Below are positions 35,230 to 44,021 of a stretch of 64,000 nucleotides of DNA, in pieces (position 1 is the first letter of the stretch; each line of letters starts with the position of its first letter). The notes beneath the pieces are model-generated. The model saw only the letters and a program-made list of their open reading frames with translations, was not told the DNA's origin and made no database searches. The DNA comes from an uncultured Prevotellaceae bacterium. GTDB lineage: Bacteria; Bacteroidota; Bacteroidia; Bacteroidales; Bacteroidaceae. The stretch lies in contig CACZIT010000003.1 in the NCBI GenBank assembly GCA_902781315.1, forward strand, positions 108,211 to 172,210. Reading direction: 5' to 3'. A program made the position numbers and the translations under genes.

Positions 35230-36180
35230 TTATTCGTTCATCGCACCGCAATAGGGACAACGGCCCAGCGTGCGAAGTTTCTTACCACAGTTGCCGCAGA
35301 CATAGCGGAGACGGTGGTAGCGATAGTATTGGCGAACGGCGAAAGCAACATATAGAAACAGCAGCACGTAGCCCACATACCAGAGTGTTGTGATGCTGAA
35401 CACGATGTAGTCTACGGCGCATACGCCAGCCAGGCCGCCCAGATAGAGCAACGCATCGCCAAAGGGCAACTGCGTGCGTACATCGTCGACAGCGGCAATG
35501 CCAACGATAATCATCGCCCACACCGAGACCAGGAAAACCGACAGCAGACCGGGCACGGAGAAGGGATTGAGTGTGGGATGATAATAGAACTGCTGCCAGA
35601 GCTCGGGGGCGAACATCTGCAGCGAGGCATAGAACGTTGCTGCCGCAGAGACAATCACCGTCAGCAACGTGGGATAGAAGGAGTCGATGTCGTTGAAATG
35701 CACGATAGGGGCATTGTGCTTCTCGGCCTTCCGATAAAGATAGACAAAGGCCAGCAGGCCGACGATAATCAAGGAATAAAGCACGTGCTTGTCGGAGAAG
35801 GTGGCAATGAACTGCGAAATGGGGTCGTCGGGCACTACCGACTCCAGCAGTTCCGACTCGCGCGTCCAGCCGAACTCCGACGATTCGGTGGCCAGCTGCA
35901 CCCAGACGGAATCGATGCTATCGCTGGGCAGCGTGCGGAAGTCGGCCACCACCAGCCTACTGCCCTTGCCGACGCAGAAGGAGTCGGTGAGCAAGTCGCT
36001 GGCCAGTTCTTCGGGCTGCTGGCGAAGTAATTCCAGACTGTCGGCCTTCACCTCGAAATTGTAGTTGAACGAGTAGTGGCGACCTTCGGAATACTTCTTG
36101 TTGTAGCACGAAGAACACAGCATGCTCAGCAGGCAGACTGCCAGCAACGCCAAGGTGGTTGTTTGTTTCTTACTTCCCAT
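35230..36180 (-). CDS. Membrane protein with C-terminal zinc ribbon
   Basis: The 316-residue protein starts with a lipoprotein-like signal (LLSMLCSSCYN). It then has a soluble domain (about 30-125) and five or six hydrophobic segments (VLYSLIIVGLLAFVYLY, TLLTVIVSAAATFYA, VPGLLSVFLVSVWAMIIVG, ALLYLGGLAGVCAVDYIVF, YVGYVLLFLYVAF). It ends with a zinc ribbon (CGNCGKKLR...CPYCGAMNE). No named family was recognised. It converges with the CotH gene, with only 14 bases between the two ends. Confidence 0.75.
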   Translation of the reverse strand: MGSKKQTTTLALLAVCLLSMLCSSCYNKKYSEGRHYSFNYNFEVKADSLELLRQQPEELASDLLTDSFCVGKGSRLVVADFRTLPSDSIDSVWVQLATESSEFGWTRESELLESVVPDDPISQFIATFSDKHVLYSLIIVGLLAFVYLYRKAEKHNAPIVHFNDIDSFYPTLLTVIVSAAATFYASLQMFAPELWQQFYYHPTLNPFSVPGLLSVFLVSVWAMIIVGIAAVDDVRTQLPFGDALLYLGGLAGVCAVDYIVFSITTLWYVGYVLLFLYVAFAVRQYYRYHRLRYVCGNCGKKLRTLGRCPYCGAMNE

Positions 36181-36189
36181 TTGCCAATT

Positions 36190-36330
36190 CTTTTTCTTTG
36201 TTCTTTCTCCGCTATGCTACGCGCTCGAACTTGTTCGCTTTCGTAACAGCGTGGAGAAAGAAAGCGAGCAAAGCTCGTGGTCCCTTGTTCTTTCTCCACT
36301 TCGTTCCGAAAGCGTCTCCTTCGTCGCCGT
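36190..36330. repeat. TTCTTTCTCC-type hairpin repeats
   Basis: TTCTTTCTCCGCT pairs with AGCGTGGAGAAAGAA, and inner stems use GAGCTCG-like sequence. A second unit TTCTTTCTCCACTTCG...CGAAAGCG follows. The same unit occurs in the array at 21,680-21,710 and a related relic at 39,173-39,200. The stretch lies between two minus-strand genes and may act as a terminator. Confidence 0.7.
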
Positions 36331-36339
36331 GGTCCTTTG

Positions 36340-38361
36340 TCACCTTGAAAAGATGTTCATCTGGCACTCCCGGCAATCGAACTCCAATCGGAACTCGCGG
36401 CCGTCGCCCAGACGAAGCATGAGGGGTTCGCGCCACGTCGGCCTCTTTCCACCGTGCTTCACGCAGTAGCCCAGCGAATAGCGCAGGCAGTAGCGGCACT
36501 GCATGAGAAGCAGCCCCTGCCCCACTCCGGGCTTCTCCAACTCGAGAGCGTCGCCAGCCTCAACGCCAAGCTCGCGGTAGAAACGGCGTGCCTGGTGGTT
36601 GGCGACATTCAGGAGATAGGGGAACTTCTCCCATTCCCTGTCAGGAAGTGGAGTGACTGCGCTGCAGGCTCCGGCATCCCCATGCTCTTCAGCTTCGGGG
36701 CAAGCTGGCTCGCCGACATCCTGCCCGTCGGATGCCCCGACTGCCTGCCGCCTGAGTTCGGCCAGCTGACTGCTGGGCACGAAGTACTCATCGCCTTCCA
36801 CCACGATTTCCTGGCAGACGTAAGGCGTGTTGCCAAGTTTCGTCAATTGTCGGACAATGTTGTCGTGCTGTGGTTTCTGGGCCGGCTGCAACGTCGTTGC
36901 GACCTGTGCCGCCGACACTGGCGAACCGTCGGCAGCATCGCTGATGAGCAGTTCTATACCCTGCTCGTTTGCCTTGAACACCATCTTCACAGGAATCTTC
37001 CTCTCGGCTGTTCTGCCACTCATGAGGCGCTCGAACGCCACATCGTTGTTGCGGTAGAGCGCCATGCCCGGACGCAATCCGTCGGGCATGCGCAGCGGAA
37101 AGAGCCGATTGCCCTCCGCCCGATTCACGCGGAAGCCCACGAGCGTTCCCTGCGCCCGGCGCGAAGCAACGCTTCCTGAGCGAAGTGGAGCAGTAGCTAC
37201 CGTCTCGAAGAAGCACAGCCCGTCGCCGTTGGCAAAGGCGGCCGTTCCGGCAACCGTAAACGAGTCGCGGCGCACCTCCTTGACCTTGCCCACATATTCG
37301 CCCAGCGCCTTCGGAGTGTCGAACGAGACGATGTCGGCCTGACGGCCCTGCAGCACCCCATGCTCGTCGCGATGGGCATGCAGGAAATAGTCAGTGAAAC
37401 CGCGGTTGAAGGTCTTGCGCAGGTCGGGCTTAAAAGAATAGGTGACGCGCCCGCGCGAAGCCCGCACGTAATCATTGGAACGTTTGGCGCACAGTTCGTC
37501 AAGGCGCTGACTATAGGCCGCCACCACGTTTTTCACGTAGCCCACATCCTTCAGCCGGCCTTCAATCTTGAACGACACAGCCCCCGCATCGGCCAGTTCC
37601 TCGAGCGAGTCGATGCGGCACATGTCGCGCAGCGACAGCAGGTGGCGCTGGTGTTCAATCTCTCGCCCGTCGGCATCGAGCAGGTCGTACTGCATGCGGC
37701 ACATCTGGGCACACTCGCCACGATTGGCCGAACGCCCCTGACAATACTGCGACATGTAGCACTGGCCGCTGTAGCTCACGCACAGAGCCCCGTGCACAAA
37801 CACTTCCAGTTCCACATCGGGCACCTGCCGATGAATCTCCCGAATCTCCTCCAACGACAACTCGCGAGCCAGCACCACACGGCGGAAGCCCAGCGACCGC
37901 AGCCACCGAACCTTCTCGGGAGAGCGGTTGTCGGTCTGCGTGGAGGCATGGAGGGGGAGACCCACCCCCCTGCCCCTCCCTGTATGGAGGGGAGTAATAT
38001 GCTTTTTTTGCTGCAAAGGGTAACCACTCCCCTCCCTCACAGGGAGGGGCTGGGGGGTGGATCTTAGCCCCATATCCTGCACGAGGACGGCATCTACGCC
38101 TGCCTGCTGCAACTCGTCGAGGAGCTGGCGAGTGTCGGCAAGTTCGGAGTCGTAGATGATGGTATTCACGGTCACGTAGACCTTCGCTCCAAACTGATGG
38201 GCGTAGCGGCAGAGCGCGGCAATATCGTCCACCGAATTACCGGCAGCGGCACGCGCACCGAAGCGCGGGGCTCCGATGTAGACGGCGTCGGCGCCATGCT
38301 CGATGGCTGCCAATCCGCACTCCAGGTTCTTGGCCGGGGCCAGTAGTTCAAGACTTCGCAT
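36340..38361 (-). CDS. U32-family peptidase (RlhA/TrhP type RNA hydroxylation protein) carrying an in-frame insert
   Basis: The 673-residue protein begins SLELLAPAKNLECGLAAIEHGADAVYIG, the U32 TIM-barrel start, and keeps the cysteine cluster around GRSANRGECAQMCRMQYDL. U32 proteins are now linked to hydroxylation of tRNA or 23S rRNA; the length fits RlhA. After VLVQDMGL the family sequence is interrupted by about 36 residues (STPQPLPVREG...TGRGRGVGL), which is the translation of a palindromic element at 37,956-38,064. It then resumes at PLHASTQTDN. The insert keeps the frame. The start overlaps the end of metA by 14 bases, indicating co-transcription. Confidence 0.88.
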   Translation of the reverse strand: MRSLELLAPAKNLECGLAAIEHGADAVYIGAPRFGARAAAGNSVDDIAALCRYAHQFGAKVYVTVNTIIYDSELADTRQLLDELQQAGVDAVLVQDMGLRSTPQPLPVREGSGYPLQQKKHITPLHTGRGRGVGLPLHASTQTDNRSPEKVRWLRSLGFRRVVLARELSLEEIREIHRQVPDVELEVFVHGALCVSYSGQCYMSQYCQGRSANRGECAQMCRMQYDLLDADGREIEHQRHLLSLRDMCRIDSLEELADAGAVSFKIEGRLKDVGYVKNVVAAYSQRLDELCAKRSNDYVRASRGRVTYSFKPDLRKTFNRGFTDYFLHAHRDEHGVLQGRQADIVSFDTPKALGEYVGKVKEVRRDSFTVAGTAAFANGDGLCFFETVATAPLRSGSVASRRAQGTLVGFRVNRAEGNRLFPLRMPDGLRPGMALYRNNDVAFERLMSGRTAERKIPVKMVFKANEQGIELLISDAADGSPVSAAQVATTLQPAQKPQHDNIVRQLTKLGNTPYVCQEIVVEGDEYFVPSSQLAELRRQAVGASDGQDVGEPACPEAEEHGDAGACSAVTPLPDREWEKFPYLLNVANHQARRFYRELGVEAGDALELEKPGVGQGLLLMQCRYCLRYSLGYCVKHGGKRPTWREPLMLRLGDGREFRLEFDCRECQMNIFSR
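37956..38064. repeat. Palindromic element inserted in frame in the U32 gene
   Basis: The ends GGAGACCCACCCCCCTGCCC and, reverse-complemented, AGATCCACCCCCCAGCCC are nearly identical. Each is followed by a CCCTCCC/GGAGGGG hairpin, and an AT-rich core separates them. The element is about 109 bases long and its translation adds about 36 residues without a stop. Confidence 0.8.
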
Positions 38362-39136
38362 TCTTCAGATTATCAAGCCAATTCCTGTAAAACATCACTG
38401 CCGACGCATGCCACGTATCTACAGGTGGTTGCGAGGGGTCGTCTGCAGGATAGTAACCAAAAGGCAGTCCCACATCCGTGCGTCCGCGCTGCTGGTCGCG
38501 CCGGTATTCGGTGTCGAGCGTATGGGTGGCATATTCTATGTGCCCTGTGATGTAGATTTCACGTCCGTCGAGGGCCGTGATGACCGACGGGCCAGTCACG
38601 TCGCTGTCGGCAGCTATCGTCAGGTCGGCACAGGCTGCAATGTCCCCGCGCCTTATCTCCGTATGACGGCTGTGCGGCATCATGAACGCCGGGGCAAGAC
38701 CGTCGAACAGGCTGCTGCCGACGAGCACTTCCTGCGGGAAGATGCCGAACATCTTGCTCTTCAACCCATACTTCCTGATGCCGTAGTGATGCCATAGGGC
38801 GGCCTGGGCGGCCCAGCAGACGTAGATGACCGACTTCACTTCGCGCCGCGCCCATTCCATGATGCGGCACAGCTCCGGCCAATAGGTCACCTCTCCGAAC
38901 TCGAGTTGCTCCACCGGTGCTCCTGTCACCACGAGTCCGTCGGGCACCTGCGGCAGCGCGTCCCAGTATTCGTACATCGAGTCCATGTGTTCCTGCGAGG
39001 CATGCTTCGGCACGTGGCTACGCAAGCGCAGCCAATGCACCTCCACCGCCACCCCCGTGTCGGCAAACAACCGAAGGAAGTCACTCTCAGTGGCTTCCTT
39101 CAGTGGCATCAGGTTCAGTATTGCAATTCTCAACAC
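38348..39136 (-). CDS. metA: Homoserine O-acyltransferase, MetA type, short N-terminus
   Basis: The 262-residue protein matches MetA from the segment LRIAILNLMP onward. The catalytic Cys is in VCWAAQAAL and the His/Glu pair in TGHIEYA. It makes O-acetyl- or O-succinyl-homoserine for methionine synthesis. MetA proteins normally have about 35 more residues at the N-terminus. Here an in-frame TGA lies five codons above, and the only starts are GTG (39,134-39,136) or the following TTG. The 5' part therefore seems lost or the start is unusual. The gene overlaps the downstream U32 gene by 14 bases. Confidence 0.85.
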   Translation of the reverse strand: MLRIAILNLMPLKEATESDFLRLFADTGVAVEVHWLRLRSHVPKHASQEHMDSMYEYWDALPQVPDGLVVTGAPVEQLEFGEVTYWPELCRIMEWARREVKSVIYVCWAAQAALWHHYGIRKYGLKSKMFGIFPQEVLVGSSLFDGLAPAFMMPHSRHTEIRRGDIAACADLTIAADSDVTGPSVITALDGREIYITGHIEYATHTLDTEYRRDQQRGRTDVGLPFGYYPADDPSQPPVDTWHASAVMFYRNWLDNLKNAKS

Positions 39137-39229
39137 TCTATATAGTCCTCATCTCTCCCCGCTCGACCCGCAGGTTCAATTTCGCAGCGAAGCGGAGAAA
39201 AAAAATAAATACTCTAAACTTAGAACAGA

Positions 39230-39264
39230 CTCTAAACTCTAAACTCTCAACTCTCAACTCTCAA
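39230..39264. repeat. Tandem heptamer CTCTAAA/CTCTCAA, five units
   Basis: Two CTCTAAA units are followed by three CTCTCAA units. Degenerate copies occur just before. The run lies between the metA start and the M13 peptidase stop and is a likely slippage-prone microsatellite. Confidence 0.8.
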
Positions 39265-39271
39265 CTAAAAA

Positions 39272-41305
39272 TCACCAGAGGTCCAGGCGCTGTTCCTTCG
39301 GCAGGTACATCTTGTCGCCGGGCTTCACGCCAAAGGCGTCGTACCACATGTCGATGTGCGGCAGCGCACCATTCACGCGCCACTCACCCAGTGAGTGCGG
39401 GTCGTTCTTCACGCGCTGACGAATCTCCTGCTCGGTGATGTTCTGTCCCCATACGCCGGCATAGGCGATGAAGAAGCGCTGGTCGGCCGTGAAGCCGTCC
39501 TTCACCTTCAGCGGTTTCTTGGCCGTGGCGTTCTTGTAGGCATACCATGCCACCTGCAGACCGCCGTGGTCGGCGAGGTTCTCGCCCAGCGTCAGTCGGC
39601 CGTTGCTGTTCAGGCCCGGCAGCACCTCGATGGCCGAGAAAAAGCGGTCGTAGAGGTCGGCGCGCTCGTTGAAGCCGGCAGCGTCGCTGGCTGTCCACCA
39701 GTCGTGCATGTTGCCCGTGGCATCAAACTGGCGACCCTGGTCGTCGAATCCGTGTGTCATCTCGTGTCCGATGACCACGCCGATGGCACCGTAGTTGAAT
39801 GCATCGTCGGCCTTCGGGTCGAAGAACGGATACTGCAGGATGCCTGCGGGGAAGCAAATCTCATTGGTCGTGGGGTTATAGTAGGCGTTCACGGTCTGCG
39901 GCGTCATGTACCACTCGTCCTTGTCGACGGGCTTGCCAGCCTTCTCGTCGATGTGCTTCTGGTGGCGCCACATGCGCACGGCCATCATATTCTCGTAGTA
40001 CGACTTTGCGGGGTCGATGGTGAGCTTCGAATAGTCAGTCCACTTGTTGGGATAGCCAATCTTCACATAGAAGGCATCCAGCTTCTTGTGGGCGTTCTGC
40101 TTCGTGGAGTCGCTCATCCACTTCTGAGCATCGATGCGCTCGCCCAGGGCAATCTGCAGATTGCGCACCAGCGTCTCCATCTGCTTCTTCGACGTGGCGG
40201 GGAAGTAGCGCTCGCAGTACATCTTACCCAGAGCCTCACCCATGGCGCCCTGCACGGCGTTGGTGGCGCGTCGCCACAGCGGGTAGTCCTGCTGGCGACC
40301 CGTCATCGTGCGACCGAAGAAGTCGAAGTTGGCCTCGCGAATCTCGTCGCTCAGCATGCCGGAAGCACCCATGATGACGTCCCACTCCATGTAGGCACGC
40401 AGGTCGTCGGCGGTCATGGCGGCGAGCAGCTTGTCGACGCTCTCCATGAACTTCGGCTGACCCACAATCATTTCCTGCAGGTACTCGCTCTTCACGCCCT
40501 CGGCGTTAGCCATCTCCTCAAACGGAATGTTCGGGCAGAGGGCCTTCAGTTCCTTCAGCGTCATCTTGTTGTAGTTGGCCTGCGGGTCGCGCAGCTCGGT
40601 GCGGCTCTTCGAAATCAGCGCCACCGATGTCTCGAAGCGGAACACGGCGTCGCGCTTGGCCTCGGCCTGTGCCTTCGTGAAGCCGAAGAGCTGGAACATG
40701 CGGGCGATGTGCTCCTTGTAGGCCTCTCGAATCTTCACCGTGGCCTCATCGTTATTCAGATAGTAGTCCTTCTGTCCGAGGGTGAGTCCGCCCTGCGAGA
40801 CGTTCAGGATGTTCATCTCCACATTCTTCTCGTCGGCACCGAAGCCCGAGCCGAAGGGCACGCCGTAGCCCATCGGGGCATACTTCAGCTGCAGCTTCTG
40901 CAGGTCCTGCTTCGTGCGGGCAGCCTCCATCTCGTCGAGCAGCGGCTTCACAGGAGCGATGCCCTCATTGTTGCGGCGCACCGAGTCCATGGCCAGCTTG
41001 TAGAAGTCGGCGAGCTTGCGCTCCGTGGTGCCGTCGGCAAACTTTTTCTTCTGCAGGTCGCCCAAGATGGTGTTGATGCGCTTGTTGTTGTCTTCCTGCA
41101 GCTGGTCGAAGCTGCCGAAGCGCGAGTAGGCGGCGGGCAGCGGATTCAGTTTCTGCCAACCACCGGTTGCAAACATGTAGAAGTCCTCGGCGGGCTTCAC
41201 GTTCTTGTCAAGATTCTCCATGCGGAGGCCCGACTTGTTCTGAGCCATGCCTGCCACGGGCAGCGCCAGCATCAGAGCCATCGGAATCATCTGTTTCATT
41301 TTCAT
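39272..41305 (-). CDS. M13-family (neprilysin/PepO-like) zinc endopeptidase
   Basis: The 677-residue protein has a signal peptide (MALMLALPVAGMA), the zinc motif HEMTH in VVIGHEMTHGFDDQG (about residue 510) and the third ligand in GENLADHGG. The length matches PepO/neprilysin enzymes. Exported M13 peptidases cut short peptides in the periplasm. It has its own promoter at 41,347-41,378. Confidence 0.95.
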   Translation of the reverse strand: MKMKQMIPMALMLALPVAGMAQNKSGLRMENLDKNVKPAEDFYMFATGGWQKLNPLPAAYSRFGSFDQLQEDNNKRINTILGDLQKKKFADGTTERKLADFYKLAMDSVRRNNEGIAPVKPLLDEMEAARTKQDLQKLQLKYAPMGYGVPFGSGFGADEKNVEMNILNVSQGGLTLGQKDYYLNNDEATVKIREAYKEHIARMFQLFGFTKAQAEAKRDAVFRFETSVALISKSRTELRDPQANYNKMTLKELKALCPNIPFEEMANAEGVKSEYLQEMIVGQPKFMESVDKLLAAMTADDLRAYMEWDVIMGASGMLSDEIREANFDFFGRTMTGRQQDYPLWRRATNAVQGAMGEALGKMYCERYFPATSKKQMETLVRNLQIALGERIDAQKWMSDSTKQNAHKKLDAFYVKIGYPNKWTDYSKLTIDPAKSYYENMMAVRMWRHQKHIDEKAGKPVDKDEWYMTPQTVNAYYNPTTNEICFPAGILQYPFFDPKADDAFNYGAIGVVIGHEMTHGFDDQGRQFDATGNMHDWWTASDAAGFNERADLYDRFFSAIEVLPGLNSNGRLTLGENLADHGGLQVAWYAYKNATAKKPLKVKDGFTADQRFFIAYAGVWGQNITEQEIRQRVKNDPHSLGEWRVNGALPHIDMWYDAFGVKPGDKMYLPKEQRLDLW

Positions 41306-41346
41306 GATGGTAAAAAATATTTGTTGTGTTCAATAAATTTCGTTTG

Positions 41347-41378
41347 CAAAGGTAAAAAAAAACGGGCATTCAACCAAA
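41347..41378 (-). promoter_or_regulatory. Promoter of the M13 peptidase gene
   Basis: On the minus strand TTTG (41,375-41,378), 20 bases, then TACCTTTG (41,347-41,354) is a perfect match. The spacer overlaps the terminator hairpin of the preceding gene. Confidence 0.85.
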
Positions 41379-41386
41379 TGAATGCC
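41357..41386. terminator. Bidirectional hairpin overlapping a promoter
   Basis: GGCATTC (41,365-41,371) pairs with GAATGCC (41,380-41,386). An A run lies on one side and a TTTTTT on the other. On the minus strand it ends the 41,427-41,831 gene. Confidence 0.75.
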
Positions 41387-41426
41387 TGTCTTTTTTAGAT
41401 GTCTGCATTTTTCTTGGCGACATTCG

Positions 41427-41831
41427 TCACTCTTGTTGCGTTGTCTGTTGGTTCTCTTTATCCTGCAATTTCAGTTCAATGAAGAACGAAACTAGCAGTC
41501 CGAGACCGATGCCGAAGGCAATGACGAGCCAGAAGTAGATGTTGTGCTTGGGCTCAAGACCGAGCAGGAAGTCGGCGAAGGCACCGACACCCAGGCCGAT
41601 GAGGACGCACGCCCAGCGCAGCGACACGTATTTGTTAGACTTCTTTTCCTGCTCCTCAATGAGGGCCTTGGCGGTCTCGAGGTCGGTGTTGTGCTCGATG
41701 AGCAGCTTGCGCAGCTCGGTTTCGCTTTGCTTCTTTCGGATACTCATGATGACCCCGCAGATGATGGCCACAATGGGAATGGCTAAGGAAAGTACGATGG
41801 CAAAAATGCCTTCTAATTCAACTGGATGCAT
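41427..41831 (-). CDS. DUF6249-like three-helix membrane protein
   Basis: The 134-residue protein has one N-terminal helix (IFAIVLSLAIPIVAIICGVI), a charged cytoplasmic coil (RKKQSETELRKLLIEHNTDL) and two further helices (LIGLGVGAFADFLLG, FWLVIAFGIGLGLLVSFF). The layout matches DUF6249 proteins, which in Bacteroidota often follow an ECF sigma gene. It is the last gene of the 42,772-41,427 locus. Its role is not known. Confidence 0.7.
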   Translation of the reverse strand: MHPVELEGIFAIVLSLAIPIVAIICGVIMSIRKKQSETELRKLLIEHNTDLETAKALIEEQEKKSNKYVSLRWACVLIGLGVGAFADFLLGLEPKHNIYFWLVIAFGIGLGLLVSFFIELKLQDKENQQTTQQE

Positions 41832-41909
41832 ATTATTTACCTTTCTGTTATTAATTAAACTTGTTCAATCATCTCGTTTCGCCTATAAGACAGGCCAATA
41901 TTTCAATTA

Positions 41910-42239
41910 TTACACTTTTTCAGTAGAAAAATTTCTAATTGCATGCCATGCGACATAGAGCATGGCGGCAGCAGGGAATACGAGGCAGATGTATACGATT
42001 GAACTCTGTCCTTGCTGGCTGACGAAGAGCCAGAGCAACCAGCCGAAGAGCAGAAGCACAAAGGGCAGGCCGAAGGCAAAAGCGGCGGCACTACCCCACT
42101 GGCGCAGCTGGCTACGACGGGCCTGGCGACGCAGGTCTTTCATCACGGCGGCGCCGATGTCGGCAGCTATCTGTTGGCGCTCAAACGACTGGCTGATGAG
42201 TTCATCGAGCTGCTGGTCGGTAATGGGTGTTGTATTCAT
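41910..42239 (-). CDS. Two-helix membrane protein next to an ECF sigma factor, possible anti-sigma
   Basis: I chose the ATG at 42,237-42,239 (MNTTPITDQQLDEL), which has an AGAGG leader. A start at 42,264-42,266, overlapping the sigma stop as TAATG, is an alternative. The 109-residue protein has an acidic N-terminal helix, a basic KDLRRQARRSQLRQW segment and two membrane helices (FAFGLPFVLLLFGWLLWLFV, YICLVFPAAAMLYVAW). Such short proteins beside ECF sigma genes often act as membrane anti-sigma factors, although no zinc-binding anti-sigma motif was found. Confidence 0.65.
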   Translation of the reverse strand: MNTTPITDQQLDELISQSFERQQIAADIGAAVMKDLRRQARRSQLRQWGSAAAFAFGLPFVLLLFGWLLWLFVSQQGQSSIVYICLVFPAAAMLYVAWHAIRNFSTEKV

Positions 42240-42265
42240 TTTTTCCTCTTTATGGTAGCATTTCA

Positions 42266-42772
42266 TTATTCTGTTGACTCCAACGCCCTCCGCAGGCGTT
42301 CGCGGATGCGGTGAAGCCGCACGAGAACATTGGCTTGCGAGAGGCCCGTCTGGCGGGCTATGGCGTCGGTTTTCATTTGTTTGAAGTAGTGCAGTCGGAT
42401 AATGGCCTGGTCTTGCTCTGGCAGTTGGCTGATGGCCTGTTCCATGCGTTGCAGCAGCAATTCGCGGTCAGGGTCGTAGTCGGCAGCAGCTGGCGCTGGC
42501 TGGCTGCTGCGGCGCTCGCGTTCCAGCTCGTTCAGCGCCGTGTGCATGGCAATGGCGGCGAGCCAGGGCCCGAGCGAGTCGGTGCGCCAATAGCTGAGTC
42601 GCTCGTAGGCTCGGATGAAGGTCTGCTGGGCCACATCCTTCGCCAGATCCTCGCGGCGCACGATGGCGATGGCTTTCGAGAAAACCATTCCCGAATAGCG
42701 GCTCACGATCTCAGCGAAGCTCTGCTGATGGCCGTCGCGCAGCACCTTGTTGACGAGTTCCCTGTCAGTCAT
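42266..42772 (-). CDS. ECF-type RNA polymerase sigma factor
   Basis: From the ATG at 42,770-42,772 (MTDRELVNKVLRDG) it has 168 residues. An upstream start would add 14 residues with no family match. Region 2 includes VSRYSGMVFSKAIAI and EDLAKDVAQQTFIRAYERL. Region 4 includes QLPEQDQAIIRLHYFKQM and IARQTGLSQANVLVRLHRIR. It is followed by, and touches, a putative membrane anti-sigma gene. Confidence 0.9.
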   Translation of the reverse strand: MTDRELVNKVLRDGHQQSFAEIVSRYSGMVFSKAIAIVRREDLAKDVAQQTFIRAYERLSYWRTDSLGPWLAAIAMHTALNELERERRSSQPAPAAADYDPDRELLLQRMEQAISQLPEQDQAIIRLHYFKQMKTDAIARQTGLSQANVLVRLHRIRERLRRALESTE

Positions 42773-42853
42773 TCTGTTATAATGACGGGCTATTGACGAA
42801 ATTATTACACGCAACGCACAACTTTTTCCGATTGCTGTAGGGAAAAACCTTCT

Positions 42854-43936
42854 TCATTTCGACGAAGCGCGGCAGAACCGATAGCTCAGTCCTATGTTCA
42901 CCACGCCCTCTACGCCATAGCCCAGCTCAGCAAAGAAGCGCAGATGCCGACCGCCTACATCGAAGCCGAGGGCCGTCAGCTGTGGGGCGAGCTTCCAGCG
43001 CTTGCGGTTGAACACTTCCTGACGGTGGTGCTCGTAGCGAAGTTCGGGAAAAAGCGATGCCTCGTGGGTGTGAATCGATGCCCACGTGTGGCTGTACTGT
43101 GCTCCGAGTGCCGCGATGGAGTAAAGGGAGTACACATCCTCGTGAATCCAGCTGTACTTCACGGCAGGCATGGCGAAAGTCGACTGCGTGTCCACATGGG
43201 CGTAGGGCGACAACGCGTAGGCGTCGGGGTCTTCAGGATCGTAGGGCGTTTCCAGACCGTCGTAGGCCCACGCCCTTCCGAAGGCTGCACCAATGGCCAC
43301 GCGCGGACTGATGTGGTAGAAGTAGCGAATGCCCCATGTGGCTCCGTCGACATCGAAGCCACACATTTCGGGATACTCCATGCCCATGTCGCGAAACTGC
43401 CCAACCTGCCGATCGTGAGCGCCTCGCCAAACGGAAGAGCCCAGGCCTACCCGCACGTCAACCTCGTGGCGATAGAGGCGGGGCTCACGACGAACGGGCA
43501 ACTGCACGATCTTGCTCACGCCTACTGGCGCCAAGGGCTCGGCACCGATGCTTTCCACCTTGCTGCGCTTGCTGATGAAGTAGCGCGACATGGCAGGCTC
43601 GTAGATGGCACCAGTTATCAAGTCGATGGGCAGGCCCAGAAATCCGTTGAAGTAGTTGGCCCAAATCCAGAGGTTGGTGTTGCGGCCGGGAATGATGTCG
43701 GCATAGTCATAGCTGGGCGATGTGAGCGTGATGGGCTCGGTGAGCTTATCGCGCCTGATGCTCAGGGAAGCTGGCAGCGGGACGCTGTCGTAGGTTTGCT
43801 CGTCGGCAACAATGGTCAGGGGTTCGGGTGCATCGCCGTCGATGATGACGCGGGCACGTGTGCCTGAGAAGATGGTGGCACACGACGTCAGCAACAGGGC
43901 TGACAGGGCTAACAAAGGCAGGTATTGTTTCTTCAT
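42854..43936 (-). CDS. Outer-membrane lipoprotein with PEGA-like and barrel-like parts
   Basis: The 360-residue protein has a lipoprotein signal (LLALSALLLTSCATIFSG). The segment ARVIIDGDAPEPLTI is reminiscent of a PEGA domain (residues about 28-75), and the C-terminal 200 residues are strand-rich with alternating aromatic residues (WGIRYFYHISPRVAIGAAFG and a final NIGLSYRF), as in small beta-barrels. No exact family was recognised. It lies upstream of the ECF sigma gene, with 81 bases between them. Confidence 0.7.
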   Translation of the reverse strand: MKKQYLPLLALSALLLTSCATIFSGTRARVIIDGDAPEPLTIVADEQTYDSVPLPASLSIRRDKLTEPITLTSPSYDYADIIPGRNTNLWIWANYFNGFLGLPIDLITGAIYEPAMSRYFISKRSKVESIGAEPLAPVGVSKIVQLPVRREPRLYRHEVDVRVGLGSSVWRGAHDRQVGQFRDMGMEYPEMCGFDVDGATWGIRYFYHISPRVAIGAAFGRAWAYDGLETPYDPEDPDAYALSPYAHVDTQSTFAMPAVKYSWIHEDVYSLYSIAALGAQYSHTWASIHTHEASLFPELRYEHHRQEVFNRKRWKLAPQLTALGFDVGGRHLRFFAELGYGVEGVVNIGLSYRFCRASSK

Positions 43937-44021
43937 TTCGTTTTATGCTATGATTACAATAACTACCCATTAAACGACGATGAAACAAAAACCTTGCACG
44001 GTCGAAGAGAAAAAAATCCCC

